Source: Neonectria sp. B-13
Lineage: Eukaryota; Ascomycota; Sordariomycetes; Hypocreales; Nectriaceae
Assembly: GCA_002682825.1 (NCBI GenBank)
Contig: NOKP01000001.1
Span: 2,072,464 to 2,136,463 of the forward strand
Direction: 5' to 3'
DNA: 64,000 nt
Below the pieces are notes generated by a model, which was not told the origin of the DNA, made no database searches, and saw only the letters and a list, made by a program, of their open reading frames with translations. Both the position numbers and the translations under genes were made by a program. Positions 36,091 through 48,507 of this stretch are shown here, piece after piece (position 1 is the stretch's first letter; each line of letters opens with the position of its first letter).

Positions 36091-37057
36091 AGCTGCCCCG
36101 CCAGCGAGCCATGTTGTCGTCATCTGGTTGGGTCTTGTAAAGGGTTTAAAACCGTTGTACCACTAGTGTATGGCCCGACAGTGATAATTTGGGTGTACGT
36201 GCAATCTTTGCAGCTGTCATCTACAACAAAAATAGGGCCTCTGTCCCCAACCTCTTAACTTAGTTACTTAGTAATTTCCGAATCTGACTGCAACCACGTT
36301 TATCCAACCTTGACAGCGAACCGACATGAAAACCCCACGAAATAGATGTGTCTTAACAGATTAAAATAAATCAGGGCAAACAAGCAAGCACTCACGGTCC
36401 ACAGGCTGCGATGATATCTTGAATTTGACATTATGGAACGAAGCACCCAGCCTATGACTGGAGTTCTCTTTTTTTGGTTTGTTTGCCCAGCCAACCCACC
36501 ATCCATCCATGTTCCCGCATACCTAGGTGTCCAAAAATGCCCTTTTACCTGTTATCGAGACCCGACAACTTCAATGACCAAGTAACACCACTTCCCAAAA
36601 TACCAAAAATGTACATACGGCTTCAATTTGCTGTTACGCATCCCACACCTTGACGTGTATCCCCCTACAGGTTATTCCCCAGGAATGCCCCGTATATGTG
36701 TGCTAGTTCACCAGGCGCTCGATATCTCAGCACGGGTGAGCCCGAGACCCATACCTATTCCATCTTCAAGACGGAGAGAGTAAGGGCTCGGCCGATTCGT
36801 TCTCTCACTAGCCACAAGTCTTGCTTGTGACATATAATCCTCAAGCCACGTGACTTGTGCGTCGTTGATTGAGAGACATCGGGTATGGAGAGTATGGGGT
36901 GAGGCCTGGCTAGACGGGGCCCTGCAGATTGGTGAATCTGGAAGGGCATCCCTGACCCGTAGATAATGCTCTTCATGACTCGCTGGTGATTCGTTGTCTT
37001 TCCTCCTTTCTGTTCGACGTGTGCACCGCCGATTCATGGGATCGGGTAGAAATACTT
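36091..37057. other. Convergent 3' region
   Basis: About 970 bp between the CCDC47-like stop and the Zn2Cys6 regulator stop, which face each other. It holds the two 3' UTRs. No gene or clear terminator structure was recognised. Confidence 0.55.
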
Positions 37058-39916
37058 TCAAGGCCCCATCCACATGCCCCCATTCCCGGTGCCAGCCATG
37101 CTTTCAGGGCTCGGTCCGAAGCCGTACCCGAATAGTGTAGAGAACTCATCCATCACTTGTGGGACTGACGGGAAGTTGGCATCCATCCCAATGAACGGGC
37201 TCGCGGCATGCATGGCTGGCATGCCTGGTCTGGTCGTGGTACTTCCGTTCGTTCCGCGCCAGAACGCTGACGGGTTAGGAGGTAGGGGTAGTGACGCCTC
37301 AGGAGACGATTCTTGCCTCATCTCTTGCCCCGGTACGTCGTTCTTCCAGAGAAGCTCCCACTTCTTGAACCGCGAGTATTCCGACTCGCGACCGGAAGGG
37401 TCGACAGTTTCATCGAGCCGCGAGATTGCACGCTCAAATACTTCGATCAGAGAGGCCTCGGAGCGAGCCGACTCGCCGCCTGCCGACATCTCCTTAATCA
37501 TAGCCATACCGGTCCGCAGGCCGTCGCGAAGCCTGTCCGTCTTCTTCTGAAGGCACTGGGTGATGATGACGAGAAGCGCCGCGCGGCAGGAGCTGAACTC
37601 GGTATACGACGCCCGTGCGAGACCGATCGTGTTCTGGAGCAGATGGCACGTTTCGACAATGGACAAGGCCGCTTCGACACAGTCGGCGACTAGCATGGCG
37701 CGGGGGTTTGACTTGTGAGGGGTGGCGGGTCGTTGGCTGTTCGAGTCGGCCGGAGAACTGGAGGTGCTGGCATTACCCTTGATGGCTTCGCGGGGGAAGA
37801 TGAAGGCTCGGCCGGCATACATGCGCAGGAGGCAGTATTCCAGCTTCAGGTGCATATCCGCACGAGCAATAGGGGTTTGCATGTTGACCTCCTTGCGGAA
37901 GGCCGTTTCTGGGAGTGACTCCCACCACTTTCGGAGATCCTCCTTCATCTCGATGACTCGGCCGAGGCCTTCGGTTATCTCATGTTTTTGGGAGGTCCTG
38001 AGCACCGATCTGTCGGGGAAATCATTAGCACATGGCCGTCCAGGGGCAGCAACTCGCCGATCGAGGCGCGCTTACATTTCATGCGCGATGTTTCCAAGGG
38101 CCTGATTCAGCCGCAGCGTTGCGAGCATGTGCGCAACATTCGTGGGGTTCGATGGCATGATGTCCGGACGATCAACAGGCATCTCCGCATCCACATCCTT
38201 GCTTAGAATGGAAGTTGGCCGGCCATGGTATATCCCGACTCGCCTACCGATACGTTAGTCTCCTGACATAAAATTGGTTCAAAGGCTAGAATGTACTTTT
38301 CCGTCGTGTAAGCTGTCCACCACACGCGATTTCTCGTCTCACGGATGAAAGGATCTAACCCTTCCGCGGGGTATCGCCGGTGCATGCCATTTTGAACGGC
38401 AAGTTTCACGGCGAGGTTGAGGTAGATGTATGACAATCCCGAGGCGTCTAGAGGTAGGGTGTAGATGCCGATGAGAAGGATGGCCTGGACGCTCTCGAGC
38501 GAGGCCACGGTAATGACATCCGGTACGAGCTTGCAAGCCTGCTGGTAGAACATGACACCGATGGTGTCCTCCGAGAACGGACTGGCATTCAAGCCATTCT
38601 TGCTGGGGTCGCCTCCCCTCTCAGGGCGCGAGTCGAGATAGGCATATTGAGTGCCAATGGCGAAGACAATCCAGATGAGACAGACAGTGCCAACTTCTCT
38701 TCGAGAAAGGGCGCCCGGGTTTTGGTAGACAAGGTCGAGCTGCTCGGCAAACCAACCCCTCTCAACATAGAAGTAATTGGTCTCGGCGTGCTTGTAAAAT
38801 GCCTGGACCAGGAACTCGGCAACGTATCGAGGCGGTAAGGCACTTAGCGACGCCAGAGTGTTGGCGGACTGGAGCTCCTCTGCTCGGTAGTACTCCTTAA
38901 AACTGAGAGAAGCTGGGGCATCCTAAAACACATGTGTGATTAGAACGAGCACGGCTAAATGGCGCTGCGGACCGAGATGAACATACGTGGCGGCTTCCCT
39001 CGGGTACACACTGCTCAATCCACTGCTTGATTCGCATGGAGAAGTTCCAGTGGGAAAATTCACCGGAGTAGTCTGCGACGAGGGTCAGTGGATGCGCTCG
39101 AGAAGGGCTTCGATGCAAGTAACAGTGGGGTCCTTACGAGTGGTGTTGTTGTCAAGTGGCTGAACAGTGAAGTTCTCATCATCGACGCCAAGATAGTCCG
39201 AGCCGGGCGATCCCACGACCTGGTTCTGTCGGTGGCTCCGGGGAGCATCCGGGTTCTTGTCCACCGACTCGGCCATTGCCTTGAGAGTCTCTGAGTCAAA
39301 GGAAATGCTGCCAGCGTAGTGGGTGATGATCTTCTCCATGTAGGCGATGCGCTGTAGGAGTTCAGCATTGCTGGCGCCAGATCGATTCCTGCAACGTGGA
39401 ACAGAGCTACGGGTCAGCAACAAGTCATGGCGGCCAGCGCCGGTACCGAGAGGCGAAGCGCGAGAACTTACCTGGTAGTGCCATCGCCAGCGCCATCACC
39501 GTCCCTGGCCGTCGGGCCTAGGAACTCGCATTGGCGATGCAGACGGGTGCAACGTCGACAGGGCACGCCGCCATCACACTTCTCCTTCTGGCGTCGGCAG
39601 CCATCGCAACTGCAAGACATGAGACTGTCAGCATGGGCATCAAAATGAGAGACCGGGCCAAAGAGGGCATGTGAATAAGTGAGTTGGAGTGTGCAAGGGG
39701 TGAGCGCCAGTGACAGCATGTGACGAAGGCGAGGCTGAAGCCAGCGGATAAGACGTCAGGGCTCTCAGAGGTCGATGACAGACGACTGAAGACTGAAGGA
39801 TGATGGCGAGGAGAACAGTGACCAAGATGAGAAACTTACGCTCGAAGAGCTCGTTTTCGCTCTCTCTCGGCCTCGCGACGCTGCCTATGCTTCTGCAGGC
39901 TCTGTTGGGTGTCCAT
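37058..39916 (-). CDS. Zn2Cys6 transcription factor
   Basis: Seven exons (39916-39840, 39609-39472, 39388-39138, 39072-38987, 38922-38297, 38243-38076, 38009-37058) give 765 residues with all phases consistent. The zinc cluster has the canonical spacing C27-x2-C30-x6-C37-x5-C43-x2-C46-x6-C53 (CDGCRRQKEKCDGGVPCRRC). It is preceded by a very basic helix (KHRQRREAERERKRALRA). The first intron falls one residue before the first cysteine. The middle region is a fungal-specific transcription-factor domain: VQAILLIGIYTLPLDASGLSY, then RETRNRVWWTAYTTEKRVGIYHGRP (shown in two pieces by the sixth exon junction). The C-terminus is Gly/Met/Pro-rich and ends in GNGGMWMGP. The target genes cannot be told from sequence. 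The nearest pathway genes, GABA transaminase and its partner, are about 5 kb away across a gene-free gap. Confidence 0.9.
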
Positions 39917-40446
39917 TCACTCAGGAGCGCGCGCGCGGCGCGGGGCCGATTGCGGCGGGCGGACGGGTAGGGCTTCTGGGACCCTCGAGCGGCGCGGAGG
40001 CCGGAGATCCCAGCGAAGAGGACAGAGGGGCGTAGGCGGACGGAAGCAGGAATGGCGGCAGGCGGAGAGGCGGGACGGAGGGTCGAGGAGACTGAGGCTG
40101 AGGTGGACGTTAAGGTTGAGGTTGAGGTTGAAGGGATCACGGGTTTTGCGGCTCAGGGCTGGATTGAGGTTCGAGGGACGAAAAGCTCCATCCGGGACCC
40201 GGCGCGGCAGCAGCAGGCAAGGTCGTTCGGGTGGGTAGGGGCTAGTTAGTGAATGGGCCTGGATGGAAGGCCGCTAAAAGGCTGGCGGGCTCAGCGGGCG
40301 GGCTTGTTGGCGTGTGCGGGCTGGGGTGAGCGAGTGGGTTGAGTGGTGCTCGAGTCAATGCAATAAGTGAGCACGTCGTAGTAGGTGAGGCGAGGTAAGT
40401 AGGTGAGCTTGCTTGAGTGAGCTGTTAAGCTGTAGGTAGTAGGTAG

Positions 40447-40493
40447 TAGGTAGGTAGGTAGGTAGGTAGGTAGGTAGGTAGGTAGGTAGGTAG
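40447..40493. repeat. (GGTA)n microsatellite, about 12 copies
   Basis: A perfect tetranucleotide run of about 47 bp lies about 530 bp upstream of the regulator ATG. Flanking DNA shows degenerate GTAGGTAGTAGG units. Such perfect runs are usually length-polymorphic between strains. Confidence 0.9.
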
Positions 40494-40529
40494 CTTCCGT
40501 GCACCGTCCACTGCTGTATAAGGCAGGGC

Positions 40530-40582
40530 AGGTTAAGGCAAGGCAAGGCAAGGTAAGGTAAGGTAAGGTATAGTAAGGTATG
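40530..40582. repeat. AAGGC/AAGGT pentamer run
   Basis: Tandem AAGGC units grade into AAGGT units, about ten in all, just downstream of the (GGTA)n run. It is a second simple repeat in the same upstream region. Confidence 0.75.
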
Positions 40583-43500
40583 GTGCAGATGGGCGCGCAG
40601 GCAAGGTAAAGTACTGGAGCATGGATGATGGGCGAGGGGTAGGACCAGGTAGAGGTAAAGGTAACTTCGCGGCCTGCGGGTGCCTCTTGTCAGACAGAGG
40701 TTCACTTCACTCCTGGGAAGTCCTGGCGGCCTGGCGTTCTGCTGGTCTCTCAATGGTCTGGTTTCTGGGTCTGGGGCGGCGCCGCTTCTTGGCTGTGGCC
40801 GCGAAGATAAGTAAGACGCGGGGATCGCGACTAGTGCCAATTTTAGTGCCATTGGCGGAGTCGCTGCACGCAAGTCACCCATTGACTGGCCAGGTTCAGT
40901 CTCCTCCGTTGGCTCCGCTGATGGGATGGGAAGAGTCCGCCGTCCCAAGTCAACAAGGTGGGCTGGCTGCGATAGAGTGGGCTGTAATGGGCGGGCTTGC
41001 GAGCCATGAGCGGGCAGAAAGTCGTCAGCCGCCAGTTCTGGGACTCCTGACTCTCTTGGCTCCCGAGGCGGCTGCTAAGTAACGTTAGGTAGTCTAGGTA
41101 GCTAGGATGGGCAAGGTGGCATTATCGCCCATGTAGACTAGACTACGTTGTGCACAGTTGACCTAATTCCTCGTCTCCTGTCCAGATGAGTGACAAGATT
41201 TCTGATACATCCGTCGTGGAGTTGTCGTGGCCCGACCCGACAAGACCCACGATCAGAGAACAGCAGCGCCCGTCACGCAAGGTACCGAAACCAACCTATC
41301 GAGGCAGGCTGGACGCTAGGCTATCTACGGGCCTGCTGCAGCAGACACAGAGGGATGCAGAGGGTGCAGATGGCGCAGAGCAGCAAAACAACCGGCTGCT
41401 TTGTACAGGGTTAAAGGCCATAGGCAAGGCCTTCCCTATGGTGGCCGCGCCTGTCGGTCGTACATACGTAGTCGTCTCGGTCGCCTTCGGTCGCCGGGGT
41501 GGTTTGCTTGCTGATTGCTGCAGAAGAAGTGCAGAGTTGATCGGCCGAAGCCCACCCACGGTGCGTCTACCGTACAGTGCAGGTGCAGGCGCAAGGTGGC
41601 GCAACGCGCACGGTGGTCGGCCGCAGAAGCTGGTTGGTGTGAGCGATGTATTGCTTTTTGGGATTGGCTGGGAGGCTTTAGTAGGGATGGTCCCGGGGCA
41701 GAAGCACTGGCGGATGGCAAGTGGAGGGCAGAGTGGATGATGGGAGAGTGGATGGGATGAGACACAGTGGATGGGATGCGGGATGACAGCGATGGATGGC
41801 GAAGTTGCGAGCCTCAGGGGGGTTGATGCCGTCAAACCGTTCAAAGTCGTTGGGTGTGGGCACGGTACGTGGGAGGCACGCAGGAAACACGCAGCAGCGC
41901 GCTGCACCAGTGACTTATTAGTGGAGGCCCGCCGTGGGATATGGCAGTGGGAGGGCAAACCGCTCTGTTTTTGGCACTTCTCTGCTGCTGGTACGGATGC
42001 AGCGGCGACGGCGACCACGGGCCACGGGCATTGGCGGGCGGAGACGGGGGGCGGAGGCTGCGGCGAGTTCTTCCAGGGTTTGTCAGGGCACGTGTGTCAG
42101 GGGACCAGGATGCTACTCTATTGGGGGCTCGCGGCCTGTACGGGATCCAGCAGCTGGACAAAGCCTGCAAGCAGAAGCACCGAAAGTACACACTCTGGCA
42201 CTCACACGCAGCAGCCAAAAGAAACAAAAGCAAAAACACCGCAAGACGCAACCGCCTCCGCGCTGATGACAGCACCTTGTTCGCCTCATCGGACCTAGCG
42301 TATCGTTTTTGCTCCCCCCCTGCTGCCATCCCTGAAGGCACCCTTTTGAAAGCCTCTCAAGCCTCTCCTTTCAAGCCTCCCCCCCTCGTTCAACTGCTGT
42401 AGCACCTCATCGCCGGGCGGGGCGGAGCGGGGCGGAGCGGGGAGGGGGACCAACCGCCGCAGGGTGGGAGGTACACAGTACGTACTTTGCAACTAGACTC
42501 GGGAGTTGGGTTCTCTCATCTCACGCGACAGGCAGCGCAAACGCACGGCGATGGGACTTGGGACGCACCCAAATGCACTCTCACTGTTCAACTACCCAGC
42601 ACACGGGGATCTGCTGACCAAGGCTCTAATGACAAGGCAGCATCGCAGAGATGAGCAAATGGCCATTGGCCCGATTCCCATCCACCTTTCCCCACCATGG
42701 AACATGGAATTCCAGCCGCACTGACCAACAAACAAGACACGACACACGTCTGCGACGGGCGACAGTGCAGTGCGCGACGCCTAACTCTCACTTTACAGCA
42801 GTGAGTAAGTATGTACCAGGCGGCACTGACCACCGATCACCGACCACCGACCACTGACCACTGACCAGGCCCCCCAGAGTGGAGCCCTGCCTAGGGGTGA
42901 TCTACAGACTTACAACACAACCGGACTAGCAACACTATCAACATCCAAGGCATTGAGTACGAGATGCTCCCGTATGTCCATAATCCAGGGCCAACGTTGT
43001 AGACACCACGACAACCCGCGCCACTCTATTGGAAACGGGCATCACCTGGGTCCAAGCCCTGAGCTTCGCCTCACCCCCGGGATCTTCCTCTGTCCCTTTT
43101 GCGGGGTTGATTGGTTGGTTGGTCGTTTGCATTAGTTGGCTTGGCCGCTCATCCTGTCACGATGGCGTTCTCAACCGTGACGACGACGACGCTGCTCCTC
43201 CCCGTCAGCAACAAGCACACAACATCGCATCTCGATCGCCTCCCTCTGGCCACGAACCCTGCCAGCAGCAGCAGCAGCCAGGATGCGAGATGGTTTCCGA
43301 TCTCCAGCCTCACGCCAAGTGCACATTGAACCCTTACCCAAGCAATATCTCACACAGATTGGAAGTCCTCACCAAAATGTTGATGAGGCAACCATCTCCG
43401 AACTTGCCTGCGTTTCTGCCCGTCTACACGCCCCTCCCAGGCTGACGGGCTTGAGCTGCCGCTACTGGCACACACAACACAACGCAACACACACACACAC

Positions 43501-45056
43501 TCGTACTTTCACATAGGAGGTCATGCTGAGATTGGCTACCGTACGAATCCGTACCTCATGCGGGAGGGGACACGATCCAACCCAAGCCCGGCCAGCATTC
43601 GACAACGGGACGGATCCTGGCCTGGGGTTGTGTTATAAGCCGAGACAACCCTTGGGCTTATCAATTCTCAACTATCACATCTTTGAGTTTTTGAGTCTTT
43701 TCTTCGTCCGCTATCGACGAGATGGAGAAAAGTCGACAGACTCTCGGGTTGACGGATTGACCCGCCGAGTTTAAGGGACTCGCCCCATTCGAGGAAACTC
43801 GCCCATCCTCCGTCCCGTTTGGTCAACCGCCACCGCCCACGATGCCTCAACCCCCAAACATGCCGTGCCGTATTCTGATTCAACGCGCAACCACAATCCG
43901 AAACCTGTCGAGTCGCAGCCATCTCTTGGCTCGGCTTTCCCCAATGGCTCGCATAATCGCTCTCCTCAGTGGCTTGCATACGACCCAACCTCCTCCTCCC
44001 CCCTACCCTTTCCACCCCTCTTCCCTCCCTCGCTCAGTGATGCTGTTTCGTTCCAACGGGCCACCACCTTCTCTCGGTTTCTGCCGCCGTTCCTAGCTTC
44101 GCCTGGAGGGGTTTGGCTGGAGGACGCGGGTTCACGGCGCATGTACTATCTTCGTTGCTCGCGGGAAGGGTGCTGCCAGACGGCGGGCCGGCCCAGGTCG
44201 TCGCCGTGGTCGCTTTCGCTAGTCTACTGTGTCTGTACGAAGCCACGGCCGAATCCGACGACCGCAGAACCCTGGTGATCGCAGATTCCCGATCCTCCTG
44301 ATGCGATGCAGCCGAACAGTCGCATCCAATCCCCCCTCGCATGCAAGCCACACAGAACGGGGGCCACTAACACTTGCACACTCGCAACGCCCCGCCCAGA
44401 ACCAGAACTACCGCCAGCAAAGGAGACAAGAAAGACCCCGACCAGATAGTTACCGCCCCGTCACGCCTCGACCACTGCATGTTGCCGGTCACAGCCGTTC
44501 GTTTCGTTCGTTCGCTTCTGTGATAAGATTAGCACGTGGCAGTTTCCCCCAGGCCCATGATCCATTCGCGTCCCGGCAGACAAGGGTTGGCCGTTGCAAC
44601 CGAGTGCAATCCCGAATGGAATCCCGAGTGAAGCGCGCTGGGACCGGAGATGCACCGGCGTTGCCGTGCTTGAGCCGTCCCTGTAGACGTCCAAGGTGGA
44701 ACAGTGTCACTTTGCGAATCACTAACCAGTCCACTGCTCCCGATAGTTGTTTATCAATGAATGCTGACCAGGAGCGCAAGAAGAGGAATCAAGAGTCAAA
44801 AACGAGGCAATTGGCCTACACCAACACCCACAACCATGGTAGAACTTCATGAATTTTCATTTCCTAAAATGTACGCCTGGCGTAGAACTAATTCGTCTTA
44901 CACGACGGCCGTCTTGTTCCCACACCTCGGTATTACCGATCCAAATCATCATCAGCCGACGATTTTCCCACAGATTCCCCCATAAACAAAATGCACGCTA
45001 GTTAACATGATGGTATAAACTCCGTTCCCAGAGGCCACTTTTTCTTTGAAACCAGC

Positions 45057-46554
45057 CTACAGAGCACCGAGAACCTTGTCGAAGGCGCCGACGAGGATGG
45101 GGATGTGAGAATCCTCGAAGATGAGCATGGGGCGGAGGCGGACGGTGCGGGTGCCGCAGGTGCCAATGTTGACGCCAATGGCACGCATGGAGCGGACGAG
45201 GGCAGCAGAGTCCTTGGTGTCGAAAGCAATGAAGTGGCTGTGAAGACTGGTCAGTTTTGATGCGTTGTGCTTTGGATTTGGAAGAACTTACCCTTGGTGC
45301 TTTCCTCGGAGGTTCTGGATGTACTCGGGGTACTTGGCGGCGAGCTTCTCGAGCTCCCTGTAGAGGTGGCCACCGACGCGAGCGGTCTGCTCGACGAGCT
45401 TGTTGTCAAGGATCTCCTTGATGACAGCCTTGCACATTATGACACGAGCAGGGTCGCCGATCCAGGTGTTGAACTGGCGGTAGGCCTTGTCGGGGATGAG
45501 CTGCTCGTTGCCGAAGAAGTAACCAGCAGTCTGGGCCTTCTTGGAGAAGGTGACCATGTCGGGAGGAGAGGTCAGGTTCCAGTGGTCGTGGCCCCAGAAA
45601 GAACCAGTGGCGCCGAAGCCAGTTTGGACCTCATCGGCAATCAGGACGGTGCCGTGCTTCTTGGTGATGTTACGGAGACCCTGGAAGAAGGAAGGGGAGG
45701 CGTGGTTGTCACCGCCCTCGCTCTGGATGGGCTCAACGATGAGGCCGGCCACGGGGCAGTGCCACGTGGTGATGATGCGGTCGACCTCCTCGAGGCAGCG
45801 CTTCTCCTCAGCAGCGTTCTCCTCGGTGAACTGCTCGAGGGGGTACTTGAGGGCGGGGAAGGGAGCCTGGGGCCAGTTGAAGCTAGGAATGTCAAGCTTG
45901 TGGACTGCCTTGGAGCGGGTGGTGGCAAGGGAGCCGAAGCCACGGCCGTGGAAGGAGTTCTGGAAGCTCATGATGGCGAGCTCGGGGGAACCGGGCTTGG
46001 AGTTGTTGAGGCAGGAGTTGGTCTCCTCCTCGGTCCACTCGACGCCCTCACCACGCTGGCGGCGGCTGTAGAGCATGAAGGCGGCCTTGTAGGCCAGCTC
46101 GTTGGCCTCGGAGCCGGACTGAGCAGTGAAGATGTAGCTGAGGCCCTTGGGGGCGACCTTCATGAGACCGTCCCGGAGGATGTCAACCCAGTGGTCGGAG
46201 GGGAAGTTGCCCATGGCGGGGCGGTTGACGAGGGCGGAGATCATGTCAGGGGACTTGGCAGCCTCGATCAGGGTGGTGTTGTTGTAGCCAACGGGGATGG
46301 AGGCGATCTGGGCGTAGCTGGAGGAGCGGCCATGTTAGCATGTGCAGAGCTGCAGGGCGTAGAATGGGAAGGACGTACACATCGAGGAACTTGTTGCCAT
46401 CGACATCAACAATGTAGTTGCCATTGCTCCTGTTGTAGTCGACAACGAAGTGGACGGCACGAGCATCGAAGATGGCATCAAGTCGCTTGGTGCTGGCGCG
46501 GGAGACGGGGCCAGGAATCTCCGTGGTAACGGGGGTCTCGACGAAGGAAGGCAT
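45057..46554 (-). CDS. 4-aminobutyrate (GABA) aminotransferase
   Basis: Exons 46554-46379, 46317-45292 and 45237-45057 (introns of 61 and 54 bp) encode 460 residues, the usual size for fungal GABA transaminases (Aspergillus GatA, yeast Uga1). It is a class-III PLP aminotransferase converting GABA and 2-oxoglutarate to succinate semialdehyde and glutamate. Features seen: FTAQSGSEANE (cofactor phosphate binding), SFHGRGFGSLATTRSK, LIADEVQTGFGATGSFW (Asp contacting the pyridine nitrogen) and the PLP lysine in TFSKKAQTAG (K318/K319, the second most likely). The C-terminus reads VNIGTCGTRTVRLRPMLIFE. No clear mitochondrial presequence is visible. The neighbouring divergent gene encodes the next enzyme of the pathway. 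Confidence 0.95.
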
Positions 46555-48507
46555 CGTGATGAAGGGCGTGGATAATTGACTCTTCGGATGTCTCTTGGGG
46601 GATATGGATGAGGGATGTCTTGGACTGGATGATGGAGGAGAGATAGACGGGGGAGGAGCTATTATAGCAATTGACGGTCCCTCGGAGTTGGGCCATGGCG
46701 GAGGCGGATGGGAGGGTTGCCGATGGAACCCACCCAGGTGGCCGGAGTACGGAGTACCTCGCACCTGGTACCTCTCTGTGCGCTGAGAGCCTGGGCATGT
46801 GCATTGTAGCTGAGCGGCGTCGACGAGGGAGGGAGCGAACAGCGAGCGAAGAGCGGCTCCCAGGGCTGGGCAGGACCGATGCGGCTCGTGGGGAACGGCC
46901 GTGGGACCGGAGTCGAGAGAACCGGGACGAAGCCGGAGGCTCACGAGACCACGGCGCCGCCACAATTTGGGGTGTAAGTAGTTCTGTAGTGTAGTAGCAG
47001 CACGGGGGGAGGTGGAGTCGGGGAGGTGAGTGGAAGTGGAAGTGGAGGTGGAGGTGGGCGCCAGGCAAGGGAGGGAAGGAAAGATGGCAATCGGCAAGGC
47101 GGTTGCAGAACTTGCAAGTTGTACGAAGTACTAGCAGTAGTACGTAACATTGTAGGTAGTACAATTGGGACTTGCCCCAGGGAACCCCCGTTGGCCTATC
47201 TTCCTGCCCCGTTGGCGAATAGGGCAGAGGGCGGGCGGATTTGCCGATGTACTTCCTACCCATCATCACGTCGTCATGCTGTGAACCGGCCTGGATTTAC
47301 GATACCGAATCCCGCGTGGCACGGGCGTCCCCACATTCTTTTTTCTTCTTGGCTGCCCAGAGTCATCAGGTGCCAGTTGGAGCAAGCAGCTCAACAACAA
47401 GGGCAAAAAGGAAAGAGGAGAAGGAAAAAACAAGGTACGGACGCAGCAGACGTAACAAATGCAGCGCCACCCCAGGGGCACCCTGCCACTGAATTAGCGA
47501 AGCAACGGGAGTTTGCTTGCTAAAGGTACATACTTAGTATTCGTAGGCACTCAAGTAAGTGGTGGCCACCCGCGAGGGCCGTAGTTAACGGAGGGCGCGA
47601 TGGGGGCAAACTGGAGTGGGCCATCACCGGGGACTTACAAGTTACAGCGGATGGAAACCTGAGCTGGACAACTGGACAATTGGACGTGCTGGTCGAAGCG
47701 CCTGGAACCCAGAGCATGGAGCTTCCCCACCGGCTCTTCTATCTGACCTAGCAACCTAGGTACCGACTCCTGGCCGGCCGTGTGACAAGCCGAACCTTTT
47801 TCAGCCATTTTTCCCTCCTCCTCCACTTTCTTTTCCAACTCCAAATCAAAGCCCCCACTGGGCGGCAAACTGGCACTCCTAACGGCACACCTAAGCAAAT
47901 GCTCCCTAGCACACCTTGAATATCCTCCCCACTCACCACGGGGGAGGGTGTGTACGTGGAAGGTGGTGGCTAGTAGTCTTCGCACACCCCATTTGCCCTT
48001 CCCCTTGCACTTGCACTTGCACTTGCACTTGCACTTGCACTTGCCCTTGGGGTTTGAATCCCATGGCCGTCGTCGTTGCCGGTCCGGGACAGGCCCAGAC
48101 CGCGTACCACGAACCGGCCGGCTTCCAAATGGCGGCTTCGCACATCTTCAGGCAAAACCGCCTTCGCGATCGCGGTCGTGATGTAGTCTATGTGGTCGGA
48201 TTGCTGACGATGCGATGCCGCCTTCGCCCAACGACGCCAGCCAGCCCGCCATCCGCCAGCCGGGCTCCCGGCGCCGTGTCCTCGGCCAAACTCCTGGGCC
48301 AAGCTTTCAGGTATAAGGCATCATGGCCGCTGGGCATAGATAGGCATAGGGATTTCCGGAGGGACTGAAGAAAAGTGTGTTTTGTAAAAGGGCAAAAGAA
48401 CGAGATACCCATCCCCTCGATCCCAAATCTGCATCTTGATCTCTGCGCCGGGCCTCACTTACACGGACTCCTCTTCCGCCTTTCGACCCCTGTCCCAACC
48501 GCCCGCC
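46555..48507. promoter_or_regulatory. Shared divergent region between GABA transaminase and SSADH genes
   Basis: The 1.95 kb between two divergent start codons should hold both promoters. A hexanucleotide repeat lies at 48004-48046. AGATAG or its complement, a consensus GATA-factor core, occurs at about 46641, 47196, 47739 and 48338, but this many is expected by chance at this length. No reading frame here is convincing. Confidence 0.55.
48004..48046. repeat. (CTTGCA)n hexamer repeat, about 7 copies
   Basis: Near-perfect CTTGCA units, the last changed to CTTGCC, lie about 460 bp upstream of the SSADH start. The complement is TGCAAG. It is in the region shared by the two GABA genes. Confidence 0.85.

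Larger units (their letters stand above)
39917..45056. other. Gene-poor 5.1-kb intergenic stretch
   Basis: It lies between the divergently read regulator start and the GABA transaminase stop. The first 700 bp are repeat-rich (GGTA and AAGGC/AAGGT runs). Several frames of 100-240 codons on both strands overlap one another, are Arg/Pro/Ser-rich and match no known family. I see no supportable gene. Confidence 0.55.

Noticed and set aside
38203..38296. Stop of the open frame ending YTMAGQLPF as the true C-terminus of the regulator
   Set aside because: Skipping the intron at 38244-38296 restores TTEKRVGIYHGRP and a continuous conserved domain downstream, so the stop is intronic read-through.
41186..42402. 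Overlapping plus and minus frames of 150-240 codons upstream of the GABA genes
   Set aside because: They occupy several frames of the same GC-rich DNA, have low-complexity composition and no recognised motif; they look like chance open frames.
45267..46529. Plus-strand 420-codon frame
   Set aside because: It is the antisense of the GABA transaminase coding exon; its Gly/Leu/Glu/Val-rich content is a mirror effect, and the minus-strand gene has all family motifs.
46555..48507. Four AGATAG-type GATA-factor sites as proof of nitrogen (AreA/NIT2) control
   Set aside because: A rough expectation for HGATAR on both strands of 1.95 kb is about five to six, so four sites are not enriched.
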